This document shows, in pieces, positions 11,205 to 22,500 of a DNA stretch of 64,000 bases. The notes under the pieces are model-generated. The model saw only the letters and a program-made list of their open reading frames with translations. It ran no database searches and had not been told where the DNA came from. Position 1 is the stretch's first letter. The number at the start of each line of letters is the position of its first letter. The DNA lies in NCBI GenBank assembly GCA_018389105.1, contig JACATO010000055.1, positions 1-64,000 on the forward strand, given 5' to 3'. Source of the DNA: Nautilus pompilius. Its lineage: Eukaryota; Mollusca; Cephalopoda; Nautilida; Nautilidae. Made by a program: the position numbers and the translations under genes.

Positions 11205-11318
11205 CACTGGCGGACAAAATTATGGACTCCGCAGTAAAATCTCATATATCTCATATAATCACTTTATTTATATACGTATAGTATTTCATTGGCGAGTCCA
11301 AACTTATGGGCGCCTGTG
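11205..11318. mobile_element. 114-bp Tc1/mariner-type MITE
   Basis: The left end reads CACTGGCGGACAAAATTATG followed by GACTC. The reverse complement of the right end reads CACAGGCGCCCATAAGTTTG followed by GACTC, a match at 19 of 25 positions. A TA dinucleotide flanks each side (11203-11204 and 11319-11320), the target site of Tc1/mariner elements. The interior is too short for a transposase, so this is a non-autonomous MITE. Confidence 0.75.
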
Positions 11319-11717
11319 TATCTACATGTACGAGTATATACGCGGTTGCCAAGTCATGCAACGTAGTTGTAAGCACAGGTGCTCAGCTGTTTATCAAAGA
11401 CACGACAAAGCAGGAAGGAAAGTCACCTTTCTGCTTCAACACGTTTCGCGGCTGTGTGTGTGTGTTTACAGTATCGACAAGCCCTTCTAGAACAACCAGG
11501 TTTGTCTGGTGGCAAACAAACGACTTGGTCGCTAGGTGAACGGCTGCATTCTAAGTACATTATGTTTTTATTTGTTTGTTTGCCATCTGTTCCTCTGGCG
11601 GTTACGGTGCTTCAGCTACTGTTGGGCGAAGGTGGGGGGGCCTTTGTGCTGCGTAAGGGGCAGCGCCATTCTGGTTACTGCCTTGTTTCGATCTTGGTAT
11701 CCGACATATTCAGTAGT

Positions 11718-11780
11718 CCTCTCTCTCTCTCTCTCTCTCTCCATCTCTCCATCTCTCTCCCCCCCTCTCTCTCTCTCTCG
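11718..11780. repeat. (CT)n microsatellite
   Basis: CT dinucleotide run with CATCTCTC interruptions and a short C run. It is complementary in sense to the GA tract that begins 86 bases downstream. Confidence 0.95.
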
Positions 11781-11865
11781 TCGCTTTGCTACTGTCTCTT
11801 TCGTCAATATTTCACATGTATCAGTCGATTGATGGCTGTTCATAAAATAAAAATAGAAAATAAAT

Positions 11866-12012
11866 AGAGAGAGAGAGAGAGAGAGAGAGGGGAGAGAGAG
11901 GGGGGAGGGGGGAGAGAGAGAGAGATGGAGAGAGAGAGAGAGAGGAGAGACGAGAGACAGAGAGAGAGAGAGAGAATGACGTCAGGTAGAGAGAGAGAGA
12001 GAGAGGAGAGAG

Positions 12013-12066
<54 letters not shown>
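11866..12066. repeat. (GA)n microsatellite
   Basis: About 200 bases of GA repeat with G-run, GATGGAGA and GACGTCAGG interruptions. Long arginine-glutamate or serine-leucine frames through it are artefacts of the repeat. Confidence 0.97.
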
Positions 12067-12067
<1 letters not shown>

Positions 12068-12639
12068 CTACAATCCATACAGCTATTTTTGTTTTTTTTA
12101 TTTTAGCATTTCAGCAAATTCAACATAAATGGTCCTTGGATTTTTAGGATTACCAGCTTCATGCTTCGGTAATAGAGAATAACCGATTATCGACAGCTTT
12201 AAATGGTCAATACGTGTGCACAGTCGAAGTTTCCTTGTTAACCCTCGAGCCACTTCCTCTCCACGCCCATTCTGATGTATTCCGTTGTCTTATTGCTAAT
12301 TACAAACTCGGGCTCAGAATCTGTTTGTTTCAGAACTGACCATCAGCTGTTATCACGTTGATTAGTTGGTGATACTACACGGTCCCGTCTCACTCTCCCT
12401 GGTGCCGCCGCACGGCTCAGGTAATTGCTCGGCCTGATCACTTTCTTATTGCGATAGCGCGTGTACAGAGGTAAAGGCAGGTGAGAGACTGGAGCAAGTT
12501 GTAAATTTAATAGATAAATCTGCTAACTGATTGAATGAGCGACGACCTAATTGCCGCGTTGATGGACTGACTTCCCACGCGCCTTTCTTATCGGAAGAAG
12601 CGGAAATAATCGGCGAGGAATTTACCGGCGTGATGTCGT
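12067..12639. other. Unassigned, possible conserved noncoding DNA
   Basis: No coding signal. The stretch has scattered homeodomain-like TAATTA/TTGATTAG and E-box CAGCTG motifs around 12290-12370. It runs directly into the CpG-rich block that begins near 12640. Regulatory function is only a guess. Confidence 0.35.
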
Positions 12640-13262
12640 CTCCGTGCACCCGGCGTTCCCCGCTGGCCGACCACCCGTCCTACCCCGACACTTGTTAGCA
12701 GCCCGTTGCCGGGGCGACCAACCGGCCCTTTCTGTTTCGATTCATCAGCCGCGACAAAAGCGAACCGTTTTCCGACCGGGACAACATTGTCCCCCGCGGG
12801 CAGGGAGGACGAGCGGGAACAGACGCCCACCCCCTCCTCCCCCCGGTTCCTGTTTCAAAGCCGGCTATTTCCCGTCGAAGACGGTTGGGTGAGCATGCGC
12901 GGCTCGCTCCGATGGAGCTGTGGCCCGCGGGCGGCGGGGGGGGGGCAGGGGCTCAGCCGGACAAAGGCGCGTCCCTTCTCAGACAGGAATCCGCGCACGA
13001 TAGGGGGTTTCCTCTGGGCCCCGTCCTCCAAAAGAACACCCAAGGATTTGAAAGCGGTCCCTCCGCGGCAATTGACAATCCATAGAGTCGCGACAAAGAC
13101 CCGTCTTGTCGTGGAAACAAACCGTCTCTCGCTCGGACCCCGAAGAAGAAAAGGCCCCCATTCGATAAAAGTCGGCCTTTTCTCGTCGTTGTTTTTCCAA
13201 CCAAAACACTGGTCCGGTCACGCATCAGTGCGCCATTAGCGGCCTAGCGCCCCCTGCTGTTT
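12640..13262. promoter_or_regulatory. CpG-rich island
   Basis: Roughly 600 bases with high GC and many CpG steps, standing out from the AT-rich flanks. Frames are open on both strands (for example plus 12706-13239, 177 codons, and minus 12588-12830). They are proline, arginine and glycine rich with no recognisable domain, as expected from composition alone. A CTCF-like site closes the island at 13246-13260. It could be an unmethylated promoter or enhancer; no TATA box or clear first exon was seen. Confidence 0.5.
13246..13260 (-). promoter_or_regulatory. CTCF-like binding site
   Basis: The minus strand reads ACAGCAGGGGGCGCT. Compared with the animal CTCF core CCASYAGRKGGCRS, 13 of 14 positions agree. 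It sits at the edge of the CpG-rich block. Weaker 12-of-14 matches occur at 42274-42287 (minus) and 59864-59877 (plus). Confidence 0.4.
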
Positions 13263-14224
13263 GTTGGCAGCGCTGAAAAGGTGTCATTTTAAAAGCGACC
13301 TGATTACCTCCCCTTAAGATTTCGAGTCGTCTCTCTTTCCGCTTTGTGCCCGCCTTGAAAGGTCTAAAGAATGCTTGTGAAAAGGTCGCCGAAGAAGCAC
13401 CGAGAGGAAATTCTCAATACGACGTTATACACAAAACCGCTCGGAGAAATTCTTAAAGCCAATTCATTTCCTATCATTCTCTGTCAAGTCCAGCAGGGCC
13501 GGGAGTATTATTTGGAAGCTAAACGCCAAACCATGTGGGCAGGAAAAGTTGTAATTCTAGAGAAAACAAACAAAGTGGCCTCGGAGAATGCCCTACACGA
13601 GACCCGTCGGGGTAATTAACCCAAGTTTCTGGATTTCAAACATCACCTGGGTTTAACCGGCTTCATCAACATTTCGACCCACCGTTATCAAGAAGAAATA
13701 ATGATGATGATGATAATAATGATATTTGTGAAAGCGTTTTTGGCAGGCAGTTTGGCCTTCTCGCGGGAGCTACACGATCAGAATGGCCAATTAATTAGTC
13801 TGATTAGCGCTGCATCTATCCCAGCTCTTAACGGAGGTGTAGCGGGAATAAGTAAGTAGGCGTACGGTAGAAACGTAATTAAAATATTCAATTTAAATAA
13901 AAATGAATGTTGTTATCAGAAAGTGAGATCGGAAAGTTCGCGTCATATCGACTGAGACGAGAATTGCCGCAAAATTGTTAGAGAAACTACGCGAGTAGGA
14001 ATTTTGGTCTGAAACCTATTTCATGAAAGTGACTGCTGCCCTTGTGGTCTTCCACCCGCTTTCGCGAATGGTAAATCTTTTCGTTTCTTCTGTACGATCG
14101 CGTTCACTCAAAATCGAGAGTCATTGTGATCGAGTTGGGTGCGAGAGTGGAAAGTTTCCGCCCCGTGGCCCCGGGCGTACATTCAGTTCAGGCGAGTAGA
14201 CTAAACTCGATAGTTGTTAGGGTT
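13263..14224. other. Unassigned, homeodomain-like motifs near 13790
   Basis: One ATG frame of 82 codons at 13371-13619 (starting MLVKRSPKKHREEIL) has no recognised domain and no clear splice context. At 13788-13807 the motifs TTAATTAG and TGATTAG sit two bases apart, typical of homeodomain targets. Confidence 0.35.
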
Positions 14225-14335
14225 CCTGCCAGCCAGTCTCGTGAGTTTCCTTCTACATCTAAAGAAAAATCGAAAGGATCTGGTGGAGGCTCTACGCGGT
14301 AGGGATGTTGTTAACTTCTGCGGTCCGTTCTTTTT
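14225..14335 (+). mobile_element. SINE fragment, copy 3 (body only)
   Basis: The segment CCAGCCAGTCTCGTGAGTTT plus CCTTCTACATCTAAAGAA matches the SINE body at 16456-16495 (CCAGCCGGTTCGCGTGAATT then TCTTCCCACGTCTAAGAA). The tRNA-like head is absent, so this is a partial, diverged copy. Confidence 0.4.
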
Positions 14336-14572
14336 TGGTTTGTTTAGGAAACTGACACCAGATGGCGTTTTCTCTGGTGGATGATGCCTTGAGACGCAGG
14401 TTCGAAGTAGATTAGATCTGGACGGAAGAAGGAAGGGGCTGGGTTAGCAATGCGTTCCGAGCTCGGATTTGTCAAATATTGACTCCGGCATTTAGGCTTA
14501 GGCTTGTAAAACCGAATCCAAGTCTTTATCACCGGTGACCGCGTCTATTCAAACTTAGCGACCATTCCAGAA

Positions 14573-14640
14573 GACGTCACTTCCGGACGCTCGGCGGGTT
14601 TCGAGCCAATGGTATTTAGTGCATTGGGGCGTGTTGCACT
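14573..14640. promoter_or_regulatory. ETS/CRE composite with CCAAT boxes
   Basis: GACGTCACTTCCGG at 14573-14586 reads CCGGAAGTGACGTC on the minus strand, the known composite of an ETS site and a CREB/ATF half-palindrome found in animal promoters. An E2F-like TCGGCGGG follows, then GCCAATGG at 14605-14612 and an inverted CATTGG near 14632. The order and spacing look like a proximal promoter of either orientation. No first exon could be recognised on either side. Confidence 0.4.
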
Positions 14641-16344
14641 CGGTATTCGCTTGTGTCCGTGATCCTTTCCTGAACGCCCGCAGTACTGATATCCTTCACG
14701 GCGACTGCCAGGTGCTTCTTTGTTTCTAGCAAATTTGCCCGCCCCCCTTTTCTACGACTGTTCAGCTACTTTCACGGGGTCACCGGAGATCTACCGGTTT
14801 TCGGCCGACGATTCGAATTAAAAGGTTCTTAGTGGGGACGAGAAGGGCGCGACTCTTTGATAGCTCTTTCGAGTTATCTGCTTCCAAGTAAATACGCAGG
14901 AGAGCGAAGTAAACTCTGTTTCGACCGGTCGTTCGGCTGGCTGCCTCTGATCGGACAGCTACTCTTACAGAGGCAGACAGTTCACCGGTAAACAGCCTAC
15001 GTCACACACACACCACACACACCAAGAGTTAGAACTTATAGTTGAAAGAAAATAAATCCACGCGTAAGCACAACTAACAAGATCGTAAGTAACTAAGATA
15101 ACGCAAATCAGTTTAAGCGACAAATTCCTACTCATTCCGTCGTCGCTGTTTTCCACCGGAAGCTCTGTGGACGCCATGATCGTGGCTGAAAGACGAACGG
15201 CCTAGAAATATCTAAGGAACTCCGTCTGCCCTTTCCTACGTCCTGGAATGTTAAATACCGTCAACGGGAGGTGACGTGAAAAAGAAATAGAGGAAGACTT
15301 TATTTCTCACAGCGCATCCCGGTCAATTCCGAAATTCTCCGACATCGTTGACACGTGAATATGTCTTTGAGTGAAATCAGTTCTCCGTTAACTCTTCTCC
15401 TTAAGTAATTGTTCCGCGGTTTTTTTTTCAGTTTTGTTGGTGACTGCTAATAAATCTCAGTTATCGCACACGACGTCCTTTATTATTTTAAATATAAACA
15501 CAAATATAATTAGAGTGAGTTTTTTTTTTTTTTATTTTAGTCAGACCCTATTTCCGCTGAATTCTTTTACTTTATCGGGTGGCATCGCTAATGAAATCAG
15601 CGTCAGTTGTAAGATTACACCCAAAAAAGCATAATAATAATAATAATGATAATAATAATAACGTTTGTGTTTGTTCTGTGACCGAAAAACTAATTGGTGG
15701 ATGGCAAGATTGGTGTCTGTGAGCGATAGAGAGGGAAAGAGGGGAGGACTCAGACTGACGCCCTGACTACGTAATTCAGATGCTCTTGTGTTCCGATGTA
15801 CAGGCTTAAGGTGCGGGGTACCTTATAAATGACGGGCTGAACTGTACGAGAAAGTGATTAAACAAACACTCAAAATGCACAAATTCATTAATATAGTCAA
15901 ATTTTATGGTAGTGTTATCGACAAAGGTTAAAACAGTCAGCCGGCAATACTGTTTGAAGTATCGTAATTATACGTCCCTTTGTATTACAGATCGGTTTCC
16001 ATCTCATTATTCGAGCTTTCCCTCGCCTATGAAGCCTTCTGCAGTTAAAAGTTCTCGTATCGCTATCGAGTCTCTCACCGTCAATGCAGTTTGATTCGGA
16101 CGCGAGTATCGTGTAAGCGAACTGAGACCGCAATCTTCCGCGCCAGCAACAGGAAGAGGAGGGCAGACCGATAACACGGTGCCAGCGATTTGGACATCAC
16201 AAAATAATCGTCGTTACATCACTTGAACGAATGTTCAAGAGGGATGGAATAGGTGGAAACGGACCAGTCGCGGCTTAACGATGGCAAAAAGTTACCTTTC
16301 CACCTGTGACTATCGCATTATTTGTTTTACTTCTCTTTGGAGTG
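14641..16344. other. Unassigned sequence
   Basis: Contains a short (CA)n at 15003-15022, a T-rich run near 15520, and (AAT)n near 15633-15660. A TATA-like CTTATAAAT lies at 15822-15830. Frames are short and without domains. Confidence 0.4.
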
Positions 16345-16610
16345 TCGTTTTCATGGTGCGAAAGTCCAGGGGTTGAGCGCTGAACCGTAAGTTATGAGCC
16401 TGGGTTCGAATCCCAGTCCAGGCGAACTCTGTTTGCCCTAGCACGGTTTCTTTACCAGCCGGTTCGCGTGAATTTCTTCCCACGTCTAAGAACGAAAAGT
16501 TCTAGTAGACCAACCGACGAGGAAGGTGTCGGGAGACCACCACGGTCTCCCTGGTATGGCTGTGAGTCACGAACTCGGAAGCAGGCTGACGAAAACGGAC
16601 GATGGTCATT
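16345..16610 (+). mobile_element. tRNA-derived SINE, copy 2
   Basis: A tRNA-like head at about 16360-16430 has A-box-like sequence GGTTGAGCGCTGAACC and a perfect T-arm, CTGGGTTCGAATCCCAG, with a 5-bp stem and a 7-base loop. The acceptor stem does not close, so a functional tRNA is unlikely. The body (TTCTTCCCACGTCTAAG, GTTCTAGTAGACC, GTCGGGAGACC) is shared with the minus-strand copy at 2.7-2.97 kb and partly with 14.23 kb. RNA polymerase III promoters of this kind are typical of SINEs. Confidence 0.65.
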
Positions 16611-16712
16611 TTCTGATTAAATATTCCTCACTCAGCACAATATTGTAAAGTGTGTATTGTTACATTAAGAATGTTTAGTATTCAAATCCCATGAATATTA
16701 AATGACTATTAA

Positions 16713-17650
16713 TTAAAACCCACGATAAGCACTTGTAATTGAACGGGGGTCTTTCCCGGCCCTCAGGACAGCTTTGAGCCGTTGTGGCACCGACAGCATT
16801 AGTTCTTAGACATGTTATTGTGGTAGCTCATGGAACCAGACGTGAGCCACCATTTCCCTAGCTGACTGTCTCGGTTTCTTTTGGAAGCACCTGCCTTCTT
16901 TTAATCTTCTAGCAAGCTTCGATCGAATGAAGATTTGGGCTGCTGTTCGCAGGCCAGATCTGACTAAATCCTAACCTCTCGGAGATAGTCCTCTACCTGC
17001 AATTAAGAAAAGTCCATAGTAGAAAAAGTACATACCGAAAGATGTGCTCCTTAACTTCGGACCTTGCAGAATAACATTAGCAACAATACGAATTCTCGTG
17101 ATTAGACAAAAGACTTAGTCAATCTTGAAAATGTAGTTTGCAAACATCGTCCCCGAGATAATTCCGTGTGGCTGATCTCGGCTCCTTCCCCAGCATCTGA
17201 TCGCAGTTACCTGAGTTCGCAGTACTACTGGAGAAGTGCTGGAAATCCACCCGTAGCTGGAAATGCACTACTCTCACAGAGTTTGGCTGACAGCCATTCC
17301 CATGTGGTTCGAGGAGCAGGATGCTTCCTTCACAGCAGTGGTCGTACTCCTCCCAGTAACACCCTTGAAAATCTGCACCCTGACTCACCCGAGAAGTTCG
17401 CTTTGTTCCACTCCATTGGTGTCCAGTCGCCAAGGGTTTCTTTAGTAGAAGACAGTCGCTGTATCCACCAGACTATACGCCGGACAGACCCTGCAATTGA
17501 CCTCATCTTCTGCGCGTTCTGGTGTTGGGTCGGTGAAGGAACCGCGACCGCCACGAAGGTTCAGACCACGAACTTGTGAAGCGTTGGCGGTTTGTTGAGC
17601 TTTTAAGACCGAAAACACACGGGGCGGTGCAATAATTTTGGCAACTAGTG
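16713..17650 (-). pseudogene. Tc1/mariner-like transposase relic with 5' TIR
   Basis: From 17650 inward the minus strand begins CACTAGTTGCCAAAATTATT followed by GCACCG, a Tc1/mariner-type terminal inverted repeat. It is flanked by TA at 17651-17652. Inside, DWTPMEWNKANFSGESG near 17400-17450 matches the W.P..W..v.FSDES block, with the catalytic Asp replaced by Gly. Near 16760-16860 the frame MVAHVWFHELPQ..HV and VPQRLKAVLRAGK resembles the C-terminal helix block of these transposases, with two in-frame stops. The middle of the catalytic domain is poorly preserved and the far TIR was not found. It differs from the family at 9.2 and 28.4 kb. Confidence 0.6.
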
Positions 17651-17652
17651 TA

Positions 17653-19149
17653 ATTCCGCTTTCAGTACGATGAGGCTTGCCGTTTCAAATCGAAGGCAAC
17701 AGGTGACGTTGTAACATGATCTTGGGATCCAAAATTACCGCTACATTGCCACCACATATCAATAAACTATTCGACATTCTTATTTTCCTTTAATTAGTCT
17801 TCGGGTCACGTGTCGTTTTCGCTTTGGCCTCTTGCTAAAACTAGTGGGGGGGAAAAAAGATAAAACAAATCTAAATATACTCTACCTCTTCTGAATCGCA
17901 TATTAAAATAAATCGCGAGAAATTTATTTACACTGGTAAATTTCCAAAAAAAAAGATTAAGCTAAAACCATGACAGTATCTGAATTACTGGGGAAAAGGG
18001 TGAAAATCCGAATTGGCAGCATCCGTTTCCTCTTCATGATTTCAGGTTGATGAAGTTAGTAAGATCGGCAGGTATTAAGAATTTTTTCATATGGATGAGT
18101 AGTAGACGATGTATGTTTTGGCCCCGTTTTGATGCTGGAGGTGGTGAAATGAGGCGTACATATTTCTCTACTCGGATGCAGAACGGTAGTTTAATCTGAA
18201 ACCGGTGTTTCAGGCGTTTTGTTAGAAATGTGTTCGGATTTCTAGGCACTTGTCTTTATTTTCTTGGAAAAAAAATTTTTTAGTAACTTAAATCTGACTT
18301 TTATTATTGCCAAAGAAAAACTTGCAAAGAAATAATAATAATTCTTTAATAACGATGCAATAGATCAGTTTAGATGGTAAATGTCCGAAAAAAGACAGGA
18401 AATAAAACGAAATATCTGATTTCGTAGTCCTCAGTTAAAGTGTAGTGGAGGGTGGAACTCTTCGGTGTTTGTGAGGGGGTTCGAAGCTCTCCTGGCCATG
18501 TGAGTTAACCCGCGCTGTTGTTGTATCCCCTGGTGCGGTGGTAGTGATAAAAGCTACCAGGATTGGAGAGACAGAAATCCTTCCAGATATAATGAGCATG
18601 CCCAGCTTTATCTAGAAAATTCCCCATTAGAATCCGGGGTTGAGATGTATTTCACTGGCTACAGCTCAATTCTAACCATAACCGCGGCCTCTCGAGCGTA
18701 ATATTAAGCGCTTACTGAAAAATAATAATGCATTCATACGCTTATTACGATGTGGAGATATATCGTGTATCGACATTAGACCATCACAGAATTAACAGCT
18801 AAAAGATGAAATCGTTATAGGAAAGTTTTTAATACCTATAGTCAAAGCAGAGGTAAAATGTTTCGATGCAAAGGTAATTAAACATTGTAGACCTAAAGAG
18901 AAATTACAATTCCGGAAGTAAATTATAACTAGTAATCAAGTAAATGTAATTTTATCAATTCTTTAAACATTATAGATAATTATTTTAAATAATACACGTT
19001 GTTCGTAAAAAAAATTCATTCATGCTTGCCATATTATTGCCAAGAGCCTGCAACATACAATAATCTCAAATTAATGCTTGAGTTCAAGTTACTGCAAGTA
19101 TATATTCTGTTTTACACGGTTTTTGTTTGTTTGTTGATGACGGATTTTG
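17653..19149. other. Unassigned sequence
   Basis: AT-rich DNA with short, unrecognised frames, for example minus 18034-18249. Nothing supports a gene, RNA or named repeat here. Confidence 0.45.
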
Positions 19150-19154
19150 TATAT

Positions 19155-19522
19155 TCGTTTGTATGTGTTTGTGTCTGTGCGTGTAGTTGTTTGTATTTGT
19201 GTGTCTCTGTGAGTAGTTGTTTGTTTGTGTGTCTCTGTGAGTAGTTGTTTGTATTTGTGTGTCTCTGTGAGTAGTTGTTTGTATTTGTGTGTCTCTGTGA
19301 GTAGTTGTTTGTATTTGTGTGTCTCTGTGAGTAGTTTGTATTTGTGTCTCTGTGAGTAGTTGTTTGTATTTGTGTGTCTCTGTGAGTAGTTGTTTGTAAT
19401 TGTGTTCTTGTTGTGTAGTTTGTATTTGTGTTTCTCTGTGTGTAGTTGTTTGTAATTGTGTGTCTCTGTGTGTAGTTGTTTGTAATTGTGTGTCTGTGTG
19501 TGTGTGTAGTTGTTTGTATACA
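19155..19522. repeat. 30-bp minisatellite, about 12 units
   Basis: The unit is GTAGTTGTTTGTATTTGTGT followed by GTCTCTGTGA, with exact 30-base spacing at 19211-19330 and small indels elsewhere. Because 30 is a multiple of three and the antisense unit lacks stops, all three minus frames stay open for about 140 codons (Thr, Gln, Asn and His rich). These are repeat artefacts. Confidence 0.96.
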
Positions 19523-22500
19523 CACAAACGAATCGCCAGGCGTTAAACGGTCAGTTTAGGAACTGGTGGCAACGCTTATTGTCACTGCACTAAAATTTGG
19601 AAATTTTTTTTTTACTTTGAGCAGAACGTTATATAACAAAGCCACAATAGCCGCAATATTCAGGCAATAAATACAATCACCCCACTCTGCGAGAGGCTGG
19701 TTTGATGAGAAGCCCAACTCGCGAACAAATTAACCTATTTAGAAACATAGCACTAGAAAATTAGAACCCGCCTTACTGGAGTTCAAAGCTTTCGAAATTG
19801 CGAAACATAGTCTTTGAGGAGGTTTTCAAAAAGACGCAATTGAGCCAAACACGCCGAATAATTTACTAGTCATTTAGGAATAAGACAATTGAATAGAAGC
19901 GAGCTTTATCGAACGGAGACATCTCGAATGGTACCCGCGCTGGCGACCGATCACTTTGCTCAATCTATTTTGTATCGAACGTTTTTATTGGCCGGCGAGC
20001 CAATTCGATTTTCCACCATATCAAGCAGCGGATCCGGTGGAATTAAACGAATTGACCTCTGACACAAATTAGGTACGTTGGCTAGTCACGGGGAGCGTGA
20101 ATCACTCTGCCTGGCCGCTTAATTCTTGTGAAGAAATGGCGAGTTTCTTAGGAATATTTCTGTAAATAACAGATGATCTTATCTGCTCAAGACACTCGGC
20201 TGACCAGTATGTCGACGTTACGGCTTCTCGTTCATTCGGGGAAGGTACAAGACATTTTCATCGATGGGACTCCAGACTCTAATTTTTATCCCCCCCCTTT
20301 TTTTTAAAACTTCCCTACACCGGTCGCGTATCTGTGGGTTATATTTATTTTTTAAAAAAAAATTAAAATAGTAATAATCGCCCATTTCTTCAGCGGCAAA
20401 ACTTCTAACCATTCTATAAACATGGCCGAGAGCAAATAACGCGTGACCGTCAAATCCGTTCGTTTCCAGCGGCTGACCACGTGGGACATTAAAAATTAGT
20501 TCATTCTACTGACAGGAACCGAAAAAAGGAGGAAAAAAAAGGAATTTGTCCACAAACCTGACTTTCTGACCATCCGGAGTATGGGACTTGTCTATGCGCG
20601 GCAGTCGATTTAGTAACGAAGTGGTCAAGTTATCTCCCCCTGTTTCGATGCTCGTGCAGTACACGGAAGGGGCGACAAACAAATAAGTAAAGAAACGAAG
20701 TAAAATTCGTCTATATATAAACGGAGCTTTGGTCTTAGACATTTTTTAATTCCTTTTTCTTTGTGTAGAATGAATATTTTATTACCGTTTTTTGGAATGT
20801 TGATTTAAATACCTTGCTAACAGGCACGACATTTATTCAACGGATTTACTTGCAAATTCGCTATTGCCATGGACCACCATTTTTAAAGCTCTTCTGACGT
20901 AAGAATCGAAAAGGTAGCATAATTAACAAACAAACGAAAACCGTACAGCTCAATATCTACATCGATAACGTACGATCGAACGGCTGCCCGTGCAGCAGTA
21001 TGATGCGCTCGGAATTCTTTGTGATTTTCCTGAAGGGAGAGCTCCTGGTGATATTCTTGCATTTGAAACATATCGAAAGTTTACTGAATCTACTAAAACC
21101 TTTTTGAGATTATTGACGTATTTAAATTAATTTTTTTAAAAAAACACATGACTATTGCGGCTACAACAGTTTGAGAGGAAAGTATCGTAAGAATTAGCAG
21201 TTGATATTTTAGGCAAGGCACGAAAAAAAAACAAACAGATGACGTAATCTTGTTGATTCTATTTGTAACGATTTGGGTATTTTAAAATTCATCCGTTGTT
21301 GCCCGCGATTTTGGTTTCGTATTCAGCTTTTTATAATAATAATTATTATCATTCGTTTTTAAGAAATAAAATTTTTTTTCGGTTTCCAACCGCCGCCTTT
21401 ATTTCTAAGAATTGGTCAACATAATCGTTGAGTGACTTTAAAATCTGATTTCCGATCCGAATTTTCTGTTTGCTGCCGATGCGAGGGCACTCACCTCCGA
21501 TTGTTCCCGTCACTTCTGGATGATTAAAGAAATAAAGAAAAGACGCACACAAAGTTTTGTTTACGAATCTCGAACGATTACATTTTCATTTTTTAAAAAA
21601 AAAAATGGTTGCGGAAGGAAGAAAATATTAAATTTTAAAGTTAGGGGGGTAGAGAAGCGTTTAAACAAAGAACGCCATTCACGTGATAAGCGACCTCTCG
21701 CGTGCGTTAGGCGGTCTTCCTGATGATCATCGAGAAATGCTTGAGTACTGGGTTTTAATTCGTGTGCTTTGTAGGGCCGGTCAGATAACCCAGAAGTGTT
21801 CTACTAAAATCTGCATGGAAAAACAAAAAAGGGAGGGGAATAAACCTGGTTTTATACCTAACAAAGCTGTAATTATTATTTTGTTTGTTTGTTTATAATT
21901 AATTGCAGGGGGAAATCTCAGAGTTGTGGTTCCAGGCCTGCCGATGATCTGATTTAGCGAGGGACAAAAGGGTTTTTGATTTTGTGTGTCTCATGAAAAT
22001 GCAGATGAGGCCACGTGATCTGTTTAGTGAAAGTGAAGTTAGATTTTAAACGTTCGGAAAAACAAATATTAAAGTGATTAAATCACACGGGCTTTAAAGA
22101 AAACTGAATTCACTTATTTTCAACGTTTATTTATAATTCAAAACGGCACCGATGCAAATACATAACGCAGACTTAGAAAAACATTAAGGGTAAAGACTCT
22201 GAAAAGTTTAAACCAGAACCAGATGCCCTGTTTACCAAAGTTAGGCCGTAAACCAATACAGCAAGGAGAAGGAAAATGGGCTGTTCAGTGAGGGGGCGAA
22301 AAATTATCCTTACTTCATCTTTAATTACTGAATGTACCATCTTTTCGTGGATTTGTCTTCCTGTAGATGACCGGACCAGTTCTTCGAAACTCTTCTGCTA
22401 TTGACTGTACTCAAGAATATGGGAGTGTGATGTCCACTCACATAACTCGGCTTGGCATAGTATTCCTGGCCGACACAACTCGAACCTTCCATATCCTATA

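Noticed and set aside
11616..12128. Overlapping Ser/Leu and Arg/Glu rich frames
   Set aside because: These are read entirely through CT and GA microsatellites.
12706..13239. 177-codon open frame in the CpG island
   Set aside because: Opposite-strand frames are equally open and the composition explains it. No domain, and the initiating ATG has no supporting context.
16360..16430. A functional tRNA gene
   Set aside because: The T-arm is perfect but the acceptor stem does not close, and the following body is shared with another dispersed copy, so a SINE is the better call.
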